Made by a program: the position numbers and the translations under genes. From assembly GCF_000182565.1 (NCBI RefSeq), contig NW_015971539.1, forward strand, positions 1,545,219-1,609,218: a DNA stretch of 64,000 bases. Direction: 5' to 3'. Positions 35,201 through 45,820 of this stretch are shown one piece after another; position 1 is the first letter of the stretch; every line of letters begins with the position of its first letter. The notes below the pieces were generated by a model. It did not search any database. It was not told the DNA's origin and saw only the letters and a list, made by a program, of their open reading frames with translations. The stretch comes from Spizellomyces punctatus DAOM BR117 (taxonomy: Eukaryota > Chytridiomycota > Chytridiomycetes > Spizellomycetales > Spizellomycetaceae).

Positions 35201-36650
35201 GAGTGGAACAAGATGCAGGTGCGAGCGAGCGCATTCGCTTCGAAAAGTAAAGTATCTCATAACAGATTTCACAGACATATCGCCGGGTGAATATCGGGTT
35301 TTCGCTTCTGGCCATGTACTTTATAGTCGAGGGGCTCAAAGTTCGATATGCTGCTACTCCTCAACCGAATATTCACGACCTTACTCCTGGGCTAGTAAGC
35401 CCCATTTTGCTATTTGCAGTCGAATGTCTACTGTGGATTTTGCTCGCCGTTGGCCAAGTGAGAACTATCAAACTGCATAATGCTATACACGGCACTATCT
35501 AACTTCAAGATCAGATCCTTTTTCGTGCGGTTATCTATGAGAGATTCTACAAGGATAAACTGCTGGATTTTGTCGATGTTTTATCCATGGCAAACTTGAG
35601 CATTCTAGCGTTCGACGAATTGTGCCATGGCTATTACATTCATGGTCGCTCCGTCCACCCGTGCGCTGACACAAATATCGGAGAGCTGAATGCATTCTTG
35701 CGTAGGGAACAGGTACCCTTGGATTACTTGAACAGATATATACTTCTTACTTTATTGCTAACTTACATCTTGCAAATCATAGGCCGACTTGGTACCAAGG
35801 CGTGGAATGCAAGATACGGATCAGCAGTGCTTTGAAGTATATACACAAAAAGAGATGCGCTCCGCGTTTAACAAAGTGTATTCAATCGTGATTGCTGAAG
35901 TGGTATGTACGGTCATTATAGTATGGTCATATATGCGAATTCAAAGATGTTGCTTGGATTTCCTAGGAGGCACAAACTGCAGGCAATGTTGCTGCCCGAC
36001 TACGTATGGATGAATGGCATTTTATTTCGAATATTTATGCTATACATTGGTTTTTTCTAATTTTTGAACTTTTTAGAGCGTCTATCTGCTGACAAAATGC
36101 AGCGGCGATTCAACGGAGCTGATGAAACCCGTGTTCGCGCATACGAAACTGTCAACCACTTTGTAAGATCGTTTTTTGATAAGGTACGACCTTGTTCTTT
36201 AATCGCAGCTGGAATGAATGAAACGAAAGTCATGGATCAGTAACCGCTTCGTTCCTTAATCAGAACCTAAAAGAATTCCAATATCATATCCGGGAACGTA
36301 CATATTTTGAACGCTTCTTGGGTACCACTCCGGACGTATCACAGAACACTGTGCTTTTCCACAGTACGTTGATACTTCGGCTTTGCTCAATGTGATTCCG
36401 ACATGTCAATCTAATCACACTTTACCCAGCACCTTCATCTTTCACGAGACTTCTGTTGTACGGTATCGAATACCATCTCCTGATATTGTACATCCTGATT
36501 TTCACGGTGGCGGATAACGGGTTGGAAAATACTGGTGCAGCAGCAATTATAACGTACGGTGTAGATGTTGTGATACGGGTGATACGAAAGCATTTTGGGG
36601 CAAGCAATTTGGCGAGGAAGACAATGATGGATAGGAAGTTTTTAATTTAG
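32276..36650 (+). CDS. TMEM67: Meckelin (TMEM67/MKS3), ciliary transition-zone receptor-like protein
   Basis: Seven-span membrane protein of the transition zone at the base of cilia. The N terminus has a signal peptide (YALGIFLSVTTLCVPLSSAE). A Cys-rich ectodomain follows over many small exons (for example VCSVGYARNQVNGRCEACPAG, FCIGCASPASQTVL, CTSCPANSHPSLDLSTCVEC). Membrane segments appear from about 34580 (FWRVMTVVFSLVCATAGLL, CILILAGCLAPLLFWFLLAV). The cytoplasmic tail is the most conserved part: LSMANLSILAFDELCHGYYI, VRAYETVNHFVRSFFDK, LLLYGIEYHLLILYILIFTV and the end KTMMDRKFLI, very close to animal meckelin. It ends 54 bp from the stop of the DHHC gene. Confidence 0.92.
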
Positions 36651-36704
36651 TTCTCACTTTTTGTATTTTTGTCAGTAAGATAATTCGAGGGGTATGCTTA
36701 CCGT

Positions 36705-38129
36705 TCAGTCGACATCGGCAATAGTTGCTTCAACCTTAATCATTTCCAAGTCGGCTGGAATAGGCGGTCTTTTGATGAGCACTTTAATGATGGTCCACCA
36801 AGAACGAACGTGGCTCATCAAAGAACCATCTGATGACGAGGCAGTCGCAGTTGGGGGAGGCGGCGCATGGTGCAGTCGTACTGATCCTGAGTCCACTTGA
36901 ACCATCGGGGTGTTTGCCTGGTTTGGTCTGGGACCGACACTTCGCTTTGACCTCATAGTCCAGGGATCCGGGCCTGCCCCACATTCGTACTCCTTCTCGA
37001 GTTCGATAAAACGCCAGGTGGGCATTCCTAGATAGACTGACATACAGAATATTAATCAGCTCGCTCCATGACATAGCATACATACTGGCCATGCTTACTA
37101 AGTTTGCAATGGAAAATTGTTAGCGTGAGTCCCGCGCCTCCTGTAAACATCATAACGCAGGCATAAACAAACAGGACGGCCGCAATCACTTGGGATGTCC
37201 CTGAATGGTCGTTCAAGATTCGGCCCACTGTTCAAAATAAGCATCGGTGAGCGGCAAATATCGCTCTAACGAGGGCGATGACCTACCGGTGGCATGAAAC
37301 ATAGTGGGTTCTTTGAAGTACAAGGCAAATGCATACAGAGATATCGCAGCACTCCAAAATGCAAAAAGCCAGCCGAAAACCAGAGCACCAAAGAAAGTTG
37401 GGTAATTCCTACGGCCGATGTCTTGCCCAAGAAAATCGCAATGGTGATCAAATCCATCAACGCATCTATTGCAGGGCTTGCAGTGTTTTGTGTTTTCATC
37501 AACCTTCACTTGGCATATGTGGCAATAATGCGTTTCTTTATTGATGACTGGAACTCCGCGAAGCTTGGTAAATCGGACATTACGCTCCACGTCAGCTGCC
37601 GGAACTCGGGGATCCTCCGTGTCCACAGAGCCTGTGTAGGCAGCCAAGAGAAACGCCAAGGCGGCAAAAGCTCCAGGAAGAACAGTGAAAGTAATGCGTT
37701 CTGTTCCAGAAAAGAAGCGAACGACCAGAAAATAGTATCCAAGAAGACCCAAGATGAACCACGACAGCAGGAAAACCGTTTCAACTTAATGACCCATACA
37801 TGTCAGCCATGCAACAAGGAATGCAACTTTTGAATCCGTAGTTAATTACCTTGAAAGGGTCTTTGCCACATATTCATCTTCCACCATGCGTTAAAGTTTG
37901 CGGGGCCCGAGGTAGCGGAGCTGTGATAGCGCTCCGTAGATGTGACCATCAAAGGCAGTTTGATTTTTGCCGGCATGCGAGGAATTCGTTTGCCGTTCGA
38001 ATAGTATTGAATTGGACGAGGCCGAGGTGGTTCTGGATCAATATCGGTATATACCGCCAATGGATCATCGTTGGGTCTTGTGGTCCCCATCGATGAATGT
38101 TGCGACGAATTTGAGTTTGAATGTGCCAT
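36705..38129 (-). CDS. DHHC-type protein S-acyltransferase with an altered zinc finger
   Basis: Predicted palmitoyltransferase of internal membranes. A disordered N terminus (MAHSNSNSSQHSSMGTTRPN) is followed, after a splice giving RPFQVETVFLLSWFILGLLG, by two membrane helices. The cysteine-rich domain is HYCHICQVKVDENTKHCKPC, then NRCVDGFDHHC, with the catalytic DHHC intact. After it the usual WxNNCVG is replaced by DFLGQDIG, so the last zinc-binding cysteine is an aspartate. Two more membrane helices follow (FGWLFAFWSAAISLYAF and VIAAVLFVYACVMMF). The cytoplasmic tail includes YLGMPTWRFIELEKEYECG and ends PPIPADLEMIKVEATIADVD. I saw no GT-AG intron that would restore the missing cysteine. 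Confidence 0.85.
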
Positions 38130-38385
38130 GGTTTTTTGGGCAAGAGATGATGGAGAAATATCTAAATGGAAAAGAATGTTTCTGTTACCCTTTTTCAATA
38201 TACCCCGTTGTTATTTACGTATTTCTCCGAATTCGACGTCAGCGAACTGGAAACCCTTGGAAGGGTTGAGGGTCGGAGGATTTCATACGTAGCCCTTACG
38301 TGATCAAAAACTAAGCCACTCCTGGCACCGTCGAATGCACCAACCAGCCCTTGCGCCTGGGCATCACCATTTTGGCCAAAACATG

Positions 38386-40522
38386 ATGCTCAACGGGAAA
38401 GAAAAGCAGCCAGGTAGTTTTAAATGGGATGAGACAAGAAGAAGGGAATCCGGCTCATTGATACTGTGGGTTTAGGATCAGATGAGATTGCGTCAAATCG
38501 ACAGATCACCCCAGAACCTGAGAACAACGGCACGAATGAGGTACTTTGAAAACATGATATCACAGCATACGGTTTATTGAATCCACATAGTAACGTACCT
38601 TTGGGAGCAGAACTCTAGTGGCAAGATTGACGTCTTGGGAAGTATAACCGTCGGTAAACGTCCACGCGCAACCGAAGATCACACGCAAGCCAAAGTGGAG
38701 GTAGGATAATCTATTTTGGCTTATTTGCCCGGGGCACGTCAGAAATACCAATCCTAACATTTCATGTAGAAACCCAGCACCGCAATGCATGATGCACCAA
38801 TTGTAAGTCTGTCAACGGTGAAGGACCAAAAGAGCGAAGAGATAGGCGGCAGAAGGGACGGTGGATTGTCGAGCGGCGCAGCAGGTGTCAAGCGCCCTCG
38901 TACGTTGGACGATGACAAAGAGCATGACAGCGAAGACATTTCGAGAGGGAGTGGAGCGAGTGTCAAGCGTCCTCGTACACCAGACGATGAGGAGGAGGTA
39001 ATCATCGAATCTTTCAAGAGTCGTATTTCCGTACATATTTTAACAGCCTTGCTATACGAGCAGGTGACGGCCAATGCACACGTATCGGACAAGTCTACTA
39101 CCGAAGGTGGGCGCTCTACTGCTACACCGGAAGGAACCCCTGAGCCCGCAGAGGTGAATGGAAAACGCGACTGGCATTTGTAAAGTATAACTAATTGACG
39201 TGATCAACCTGTGCAGGTGACGACACCAACCCCTAGAGAGAAGGAACCGAAGACTGCGACGAATCCGTTCCTCAAAGATACCGGAAAAGACGTTACATGG
39301 GACGACCTGGTTGAGGAGGAGGATGAAGATTCTACCCAACCCGCCGCTCCCTCACAACTCGGCACCCCCATGAAGATATCCGGCCCATCTGCTCAATCAA
39401 GTCCTATATTCCCTTCCAGTTTCAGCACCGGTTTTGGCGGATGGTCGAGCTGGGGACAACCAGGAAATGGAAAGGCTGATGGTGGTTCCATATCTTCGCC
39501 TTCGTTCGGCCTCTCGAGTGCTCCGGTATGATCGTTCCGCTGCTGTCGGTTCATTATGTTGGGAACTATGTGCTCAGTGTAAACTCGATAGAATTCCGCA
39601 ATGTCCACTCCTCACAAGTCCAACGTAAACGGCCCTGTTTTCGGCTCTAACCTGTCAGGTTCAGCATTTGCGTCCTTCGCCGCCTCTCCGTTGACGTTTG
39701 CGTCACTTGCATCCCCCAGTCGGCCAACCGAATCCAAGGAAAAGGTGTCCGATGACTCTGGCTCATCCTTTCCGGAACTATTAGCTGAAAAGCTTCAAGA
39801 CGAGGAAAAGAATTCATTAGATCTTAATGCCCCCTCTCCTCTAATCAAACCCGTCAAGCATGATCTTGCAGAAACGAAAGGTGCGCAATTGTAGACCGTT
39901 CAAGTGCAAGATCTGCATATTCATGTTGCTTATCTACATAATAGCTGTTTCTGGAGAAGAGGATGAGGAAACAATATATCAGGTTCGTTAACAGATCCTG
40001 TTCTCGCATGCATGCAACCAAGTTGACGGCGGCCTTCTTCTTCAGACTCGTGGAAAGCTTTTTGTGTGGGACGCGAGTGTCAAGGGCAAAGAAAGATGGC
40101 GAGAGCGTGGGAAGGGAATGGTAAAGGTCAATGTCAAAAATGGCCGTGCTGAGCAAGGACGTCTGGGTAGGTATCCAACCATGCATGACCAATGTGATGC
40201 TCAACTCTCACTTTTTTTTCGCTGTCACCAGTCATGCGATCAGACGGGTCTCTACGATTGATTCTTAACACAAAGATTTTTTCCGAAATGAAGTGCAAGG
40301 TCATTAGTGAAAAATATGTAGAGTTTCTAGGGACCACAGTGGATCAGCCTGGTCAAATAGCGAAATTCTTACTCCAGGTATGGGGGAAGGATATATTTTT
40401 CAAAACATCTGTATGTGCGTAACTCATAAAAAACCTCTTGTTTTTAGTTTAATAAGCGTGAACCGGCAGATGAACTGAAGGAGGCAATAGATCGGGTATT
40501 GGAAGATGCAGGGGAGGCATAG
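38386..40522 (+). CDS. RanBP3/Yrb2-like Ran-binding nuclear protein
   Basis: Cofactor of CRM1-dependent nuclear export, binding Ran-GTP. Short N-terminal exons join in frame: MMLNGKEKQP, then GSDEIASNRQITPEPENNG, then SSGKIDVLGSITVGKRPRAT, then KPSTAMHDAPIV onwards. Three similar basic motifs recur (GKRPRAT, VKRPRTLDD, VKRPRTPDD), the last two typical of RanBP3 nuclear-localisation segments. The middle is Ser/Pro/Phe-Gly-rich (GFGGWSSWGQPGNGK). The C-terminal Ran-binding domain reads YQTRGKLFVWD, WRERGKGMVKVN, RLVMRSDGSLRLILNTKIF and FNKREPADELKEAIDRVL. Stop is at 40520-40522. The first ATG at 38386 is followed immediately by a second. Confidence 0.85.
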
Positions 40523-40807
40523 TTCAACGCAAGGGCTTTGACATTTAATGCAATGGGACTTCATGTGAGCTAGGATTTCATTACGAGTTCTCCAGCTGTA
40601 TTCAATGGAAACAATGCACGAACGCGGACAAACATAAACTCTTCGTAGCCGTGCATTTTCCATTATCTCCGAGTACCATGTGCGCGAGATCCACTCACAC
40701 TAGCCAGCTATGGTTTCTATGGGAACAGTGACTCATCCCGCAGGAGAGCTTTTGGGTGTCCCATATATTTGAGCATTCGAGATCACTAGATCCTGGTGCC
40801 GACCGAG

Positions 40808-42319
40808 ATGCTGCGAACCAAGGGAAATATCATCCGTGGTTGCCTTCCTTACTGTCGCACATTTGCGACCCAACCCCCCAAGGTACCCCTGCCGCCGCTA
40901 CCACCACTACCTGGAAAAGGAAACGAAAGTTCAGATGCACCTCCGTCAACCATTGACACACCCTCCCCTCCTCCGCAACCGACATCCTCAGGCCTTTTGG
41001 ATCGCTTTGCTAGTAAGCTTCGACGGGATATTGAAGAAATGGAGCAGAGGCGGAAGGAGAAGGAAGCGGCGGCTGGACTCTCACTCCCAGAGACTGCTAT
41101 CCCAAAAGTTCAAAAACAGTGAGTGGTTGTGGCGGTATTGGGTTTGCCTTTTCTTCATTAACAGTCGATTCTTTTACTAAAGACCAGGATTGCTCTCACG
41201 GGTGGACGAACGACTGCAACAGCAGCGACGTGAATTGGAGGCTGCTCAGTTGGCCAAGAGGGAAGCGGGACAGTCTTCCAGAGTATCCCCATCCCTGCAG
41301 AAGCGAATGGATGAATACCTTGATTTAGACGCGAATCTTCGGGAGAGGGAAGAATTGTATGTATCAAAGTTGCTTTCTCACTGTCTTGTCCGCGTGATAG
41401 AATTAATGTGCTTCCCTTTAGATTGAAGAAGGCCTTCCGGGAAGGCTACTGGGATGACTATAAAGGTGCGATCGAACAACCCTTTTTAGGGCTGCTACCC
41501 ATGTTGTTAACAGATTGAGCTTGTAGAGGCCGCAAGAAAAGGCGCAAAGCTGTGGGAAGCACCGCGTCGGATGCGAAATGCTAATGTGGGTGCAATGCAT
41601 TTGCGTGACGGTTGAGATAATGACTTTACGAAGCTCCTTCTCCATATCTTCAGGCAAGCCCACTAGTACCTAATCCGCAAAGTCGAACATTGGCTGGCCA
41701 GACAACCGATGTGATGTCGCTTGTCAGAAACAAGAAAGCCTCTCTCGTGACCTTCATGTTCTCTGCCTTTGGCGAGGTCTGTGAAACTCATCGATTTTGA
41801 TCCCCCGTGCTCACCTGTTGACATTCACATGCCTGCAGCCACACGTAAATAGCTTTGCGGATCGGTTTTTAAAGGAATTTAAGGACGTCCCGGAAGTGCA
41901 ATTGGTTCAACTAAATATTGAGGAAAACTGGGTGAAAGCGCCAGTACTTAAAATGCTAACACCTGTTGTCCGATGGAGAGTACCAAAAGATCGAAGGGTT
42001 TGTGTTCTACTCGCCATCAATATTTTCTCAACGATTAAATTAACATCCCGTTTAGGATAAATATCTACTACACTACTCCTCCATCGCTGATGCTCGACGT
42101 TCTGCGGGGATGACGAATAATGTTCTAGGTTGGGTGAACTTGGTTGATTCACAAGGTCGTATTAGATGGCAGGCGCATGGTTTGGCCAAGGATCATGAAC
42201 TAGCCACCATGATTAAATTGACCCGGAAATTGGCCGGCCTCTCCGATGTAGTGGCACCCGATATGATGGACGACGTTCCCCCAGATGTTGCTCAAGCGAA
42301 GAAGGCTCCGAGCGTGTGA
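40808..42319 (+). CDS. ATP10: Mitochondrial ATP synthase assembly factor ATP10
   Basis: Inner-membrane chaperone that helps assemble subunit 6 (Atp6p) into the F0 sector. The start MLRTKGNIIRGCLPYCRTFA is an amphipathic mitochondrial presequence with a plausible cleavage after YCRTFA. A Pro-rich spacer and charged helix (LLDRFASKLRRDIEEMEQRR) precede the family core: SLVTFMFSAFGEPHVNSFAD, VQLVQLNIEENWVKAPVLKM, then the last exons with LHYSSIADARRSAGMTNNVL and WVNLVDSQGRIRWQAHGLAK. About six introns are present. A weak X-box-like sequence lies at 40713-40726, 82 bp upstream. Confidence 0.9.
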
Positions 42320-42668
42320 TAATCTTTATGTACAGGACAGCATTGCATCATATTCATTGATTAGATAGAACTGTTTCCATTCTTGTGCGTTCGTGAAATC
42401 TCGAACTTAGAGGAAAATTGTTTCCAAACTGTGCTCTTGTGATTATGCTACATGATCGATACGCGGTTGTGCATGAAGCGTCTCGGGTAGTTATTGTTCT
42501 GATTCGCTTTTAGCACAAAGCAGGGGTAGTCGGTAGTAAGTGGGCCTGTAGGTATGGAGAGCGTCTAACAACAATTATGTGCGCGGAGTGGTTAAGGAGA
42601 GCAGAAGCGGCCCTTGTGAAGGTCGTTGGTGGTTGAGGTTTTGAAGGGCCAACGATGAGCAAGGGATA
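42320..42668. other. Convergent 3' region
   Basis: About 350 bp between the ATP10 and MDM10 stops. The GCGCGGAGTGGTTAAGGAGA sequence at about 42581 recalls a tRNA A-box but lacks a B-box, so no RNA gene is called. Confidence 0.4.
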
Positions 42669-43978
42669 TCAAGAGATTTGCAGTTCTATCCCGATTGACC
42701 GTCGTGGATTGTGAACAAACTGTGTCATTAGTCCAATGCTAAATAATGCTCTTTTGTACTGGCCTTCCAGTTTCAATGCCAGACCCTATACGAGACGTTC
42801 GATGTTATGCTTCATATGGCGGCAAACGCGAGAGTTGTGAACCACCCACCTCAGATAGGCTGACCCTTGCCTTTACAAGTTGTTCCTTCTCAGGAGGAGC
42901 ATACTCAACTCCAAGCACCAGATCCGCTTCATAACTGTACACGTTGAAGTCGTACCGTGTTGCCATCGTAAGATTCTTTCGTATTGTCGTTGCATAGCTC
43001 GCGCTTACATGTCCCATCATTGGGTTTGCGAGAAATGTCAAAACAGTTTTGGGTTCCGCTGGAGCGTCAAGCTTGGATGGGTTCTTGTATCGCGCTCCGA
43101 GGGAGACTGCATTTGCAAAGAGTAGTGACATGTTTAAATAATCCATGATAAGAAGTATGACTGGATTTTAACGGAACGTACGTCCACCACTTCGTTCCTT
43201 TGCAGTGTAGTAAACCTCCGAACCAGCAGACCAGTTCGAGCCGGAGAACCGATAGAGCCCGCTCAAACCGATAACATGGTCGTCTGAGCTGTAACTGAGT
43301 TCACTGCTGTATGACAAGCTCGAATAGAGCAGTTGAGTATTCACCTGAAACGACATCAAGTTAGTATCACCAGTCAAGTCAGATACCATTAAACCTGTTT
43401 CTACCGAGCTAGAGGAGTTTGGCGCTCTGGGCTTCCAGGAATTCACGCCAGATGCAACGATGAGGGTATTACGCGAGAGGGATTTGCTGTACAGCGCTTC
43501 CAAACGGAGGTCTTCAAACAGTCGTCCATATACCAAATAGTTTCCTGTGGAGGATCGGCTTAACGGAAGCTACTACACACTGCTGTAGCAAATTACACTA
43601 ACCAGTGTCAGAGGACTTTATCGCCTCGTGCGTCGAGGGAACGACCGGTATGCTACTATTTATTCTGGCTGCTCCATAGACCTTTAGATCGTCTACACAG
43701 CTCGGGGTCAAGCCGCCCTCGTCTTTGAGGTGCATCGGCGGTAAATCCAGTGGTGCCGAAGTAAATAGAAATCCCACAGAGCGAATGTTGGGTATCCCTA
43801 GTGTGTAGGTCCCTTTCAACACTGGTGATATTGTCTTGCCTAACGTAATGCTAAAGCCATGCGGAACGGCAAAGTCTAGTAATCGGCGAGAGTCGGTCAA
43901 AAGGGTAGAGTATTGGTCCTCTCTCCAGTTTATAGAGTAGTAATACCGCCGAAGGCAGTATTCCATAAAGTCCAACAT
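42669..43978 (-). CDS. MDM10: Mitochondrial beta-barrel protein MDM10 (ERMES/SAM)
   Basis: Outer-membrane beta barrel of the ER-mitochondria encounter structure that also associates with the SAM assembly machinery. The start MLDFMEYCLRRYYYSINWRE (43978) and LLDFAVPHGFSITLGKTISP are typical. Later exons carry alternating beta-strand sequence (GLMVSDLTGDTNLMSFQVNT, SGLYRFSGSNWSAGSEVYYT, FLANPMMGHVSASYATTIRK). The final short exon, reached by splicing from KARVSLSE to YKRALFSIGLMTQFV, ends RRSIGIELQIS at 42669; this is the expected last strand. Without that splice the frame would stop early at 42805. Confidence 0.88.
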
Positions 43979-44218
43979 GATGGAATTGGCGGTGCGATCA
44001 ACCGACGCAACGATTCTAACGAAACGCAAGTTGATACTCGAGGTTTTCCCCATCCGGCATTGGTAGACGGATAGTTGGATGGAATCGGAGACTTTGGATA
44101 ATTACCATCGCGAGACTAAGCCACGCGACATATGTCTGCTCTTCATTATTCCTTGATAACCAAAAACACTTTCCAGCAACTGTATGCAGGTGAGATGCAG
44201 AATATGCTTTTCATTATA

Positions 44219-45627
44219 TCATAAATTTGACCCATTCCAGTTGGTGATGTCAACGCATTGTTCAATGCCCGGATATTCAGGTAAGACGAGGCCATGGCGC
44301 TTGGCAAACTCGGGAGGTACAAATCGTCCTCCCAGATAGTGATATTTACCTATCAGGTTGATCCCAGTTTAGCCATGCAGGCTCGTAGAACAGATTCTAG
44401 CGCTCCTGTGCATGCTGTTATGCCTACCTTTGAAGAATTTCGCTGACTCCTTCGGGATTGTCAGAGATACCAGCATTTCAGGTTCAGGTCCTCGACCATT
44501 TACGTTTCCTAAGAGGAAGACAATGTCTAGATTATTTTTATAAACGAAAAAGCATGTCCAGAAGTCCATCCATACCTTTTTCTACATCCCAGCCGGAAGG
44601 GATATCGATGGAAACTATAGGCAATTTAGAACCTTTAATTTTCTGGAACCTAGATGGTCAGTAATTATAGAGCTCCCCCAAATGATAACGAAGCTGCTTA
44701 CCTTAATCACCTCGTCAAACGGGGGTCGGATATCTCCACGGAAACTAAAACCTGTCAAAGCAACACGTTAGTGTCCCAACCGCGGATACAGCAGTGGTAT
44801 GGAACGCTCAAATACCAAATATGGCGTCTAAGACAATAGTGGCGGTCTTTAGTTCTTCGTCCAAATTCTCTACGAAAGGAACATTCAGGTTCTCCAACTG
44901 TCTCCGTAAGTTCTATGCCAGAAAGGGATGCACAATACGAGGTTGGTAGTCATTCGCATCTCTGCCACATGAAATGCCAACCTTGTACAAAAGCTTCTCT
45001 GTAGCCTTTGGGTAGTGGACGACCGGTCTGTATCCGAAATGAAACAAATGGCGGGCGGCGACCAGTCCATCACCGCCATTATTGCCTTGTTCATTCCACC
45101 GGAAATGAAGTTAGGCGCATAGGTGGGAATGCCTTTTTGATTGTGATAACAACGAACCTGGACCTAATCATTTGTTTTTGCAGATGTCAGTAATGTTAGG
45201 GGCCATTTTCGCAGCAAAATGTAACGCACCCGCGCACACCAATACTCGCTGAAAGCTATCTTTCGAATAGACCTTTGCCAATGCCATAGCCACGCTCAAA
45301 CCTGCCAACTCCATCAACTGTACTCATGTACATGGACACATTCAGCACTGACGTGCGGGTCGCTGCATGGTAACCAAGTACCTGGTCAACTGAGAACCCT
45401 CCCTTCTCTGGGTCCATTAATTCATTGTCCAGCTCTTGCGCGAGCGTTTGCCCAATGTACTGTACGTATGGCAGCCCCACGGCATGATAATATTGAAAAC
45501 GGGAGAGGTCAAAAACCCGACGAGGACAAGAAGAAGTCGATAGAGTTAGACAGGGCCGAATATGATGCGTCGCCAGCCCCAGGATACGCCATCTACATGG
45601 AGTATGAAACAACACCTTGTGGACCAT
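44219..45627 (-). CDS. NAXE: NAD(P)H-hydrate epimerase (NAXE/YjeF N-terminal family)
   Basis: Repair enzyme that interconverts R- and S-NAD(P)HX so the dehydratase can restore NAD(P)H. The N terminus ([20 protein letters not shown]) is Arg/Ser-rich and suits mitochondrial targeting. Spliced exons give [95 protein letters not shown] and [16 protein letters not shown]. The C terminus is [20 protein letters not shown], then YPGIEQCV. The nucleotide-binding GPGNNGGDG motif is split by a 6-nt microexon. It is divergent from STK19. Confidence 0.9.
45158..45163 (-). other. NAXE: 6-nt microexon of NAXE
   Basis: The coding-strand exon GTCCAG is flanked by TTAG acceptor (45164-45167) and GTTCG donor (45153-45157) sequences. 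Upstream and downstream introns would be 66 nt (45164-45229) and 72 nt (45086-45157). Only inclusion of these six bases yields the invariant Gly-Pro-Gly of the GPGNNGGDG motif in frame. Confidence 0.75.
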
Positions 45628-45738
45628 GTCTTAACCAATGAAAGGTAAAAATCGGCAGTCGGGATGTGCAGTGTTGAATGTCGTAGAGCCAAACCCAGCT
45701 GTGTGCTGTGCAATTACGTAGGGAGTGAGTCAGATAGC

Positions 45739-45752
45739 GTAACCATGGCAAC
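45739..45752. promoter_or_regulatory. RFX X-box in NAXE/STK19 divergent promoter
   Basis: GTAACCATGGCAAC matches GTNRCC-N2-RGYAAC in both halves. It lies 112 bp upstream of the NAXE start and 69 bp upstream of the STK19 start. Confidence 0.6.
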
Positions 45753-45820
45753 AACCAGAGTCCTCATTTCAAACCCCGACTCAGACACCTGGGATCCACT
45801 GCCCATCCTCCTCCATCTTC

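Noticed and set aside
42575-42650. tRNA-like sequence (GGAGTGGTTAAGG A-box)
   Set aside because: No B-box of the GGTTCGANNCC type follows at the right distance and no cloverleaf can be drawn.
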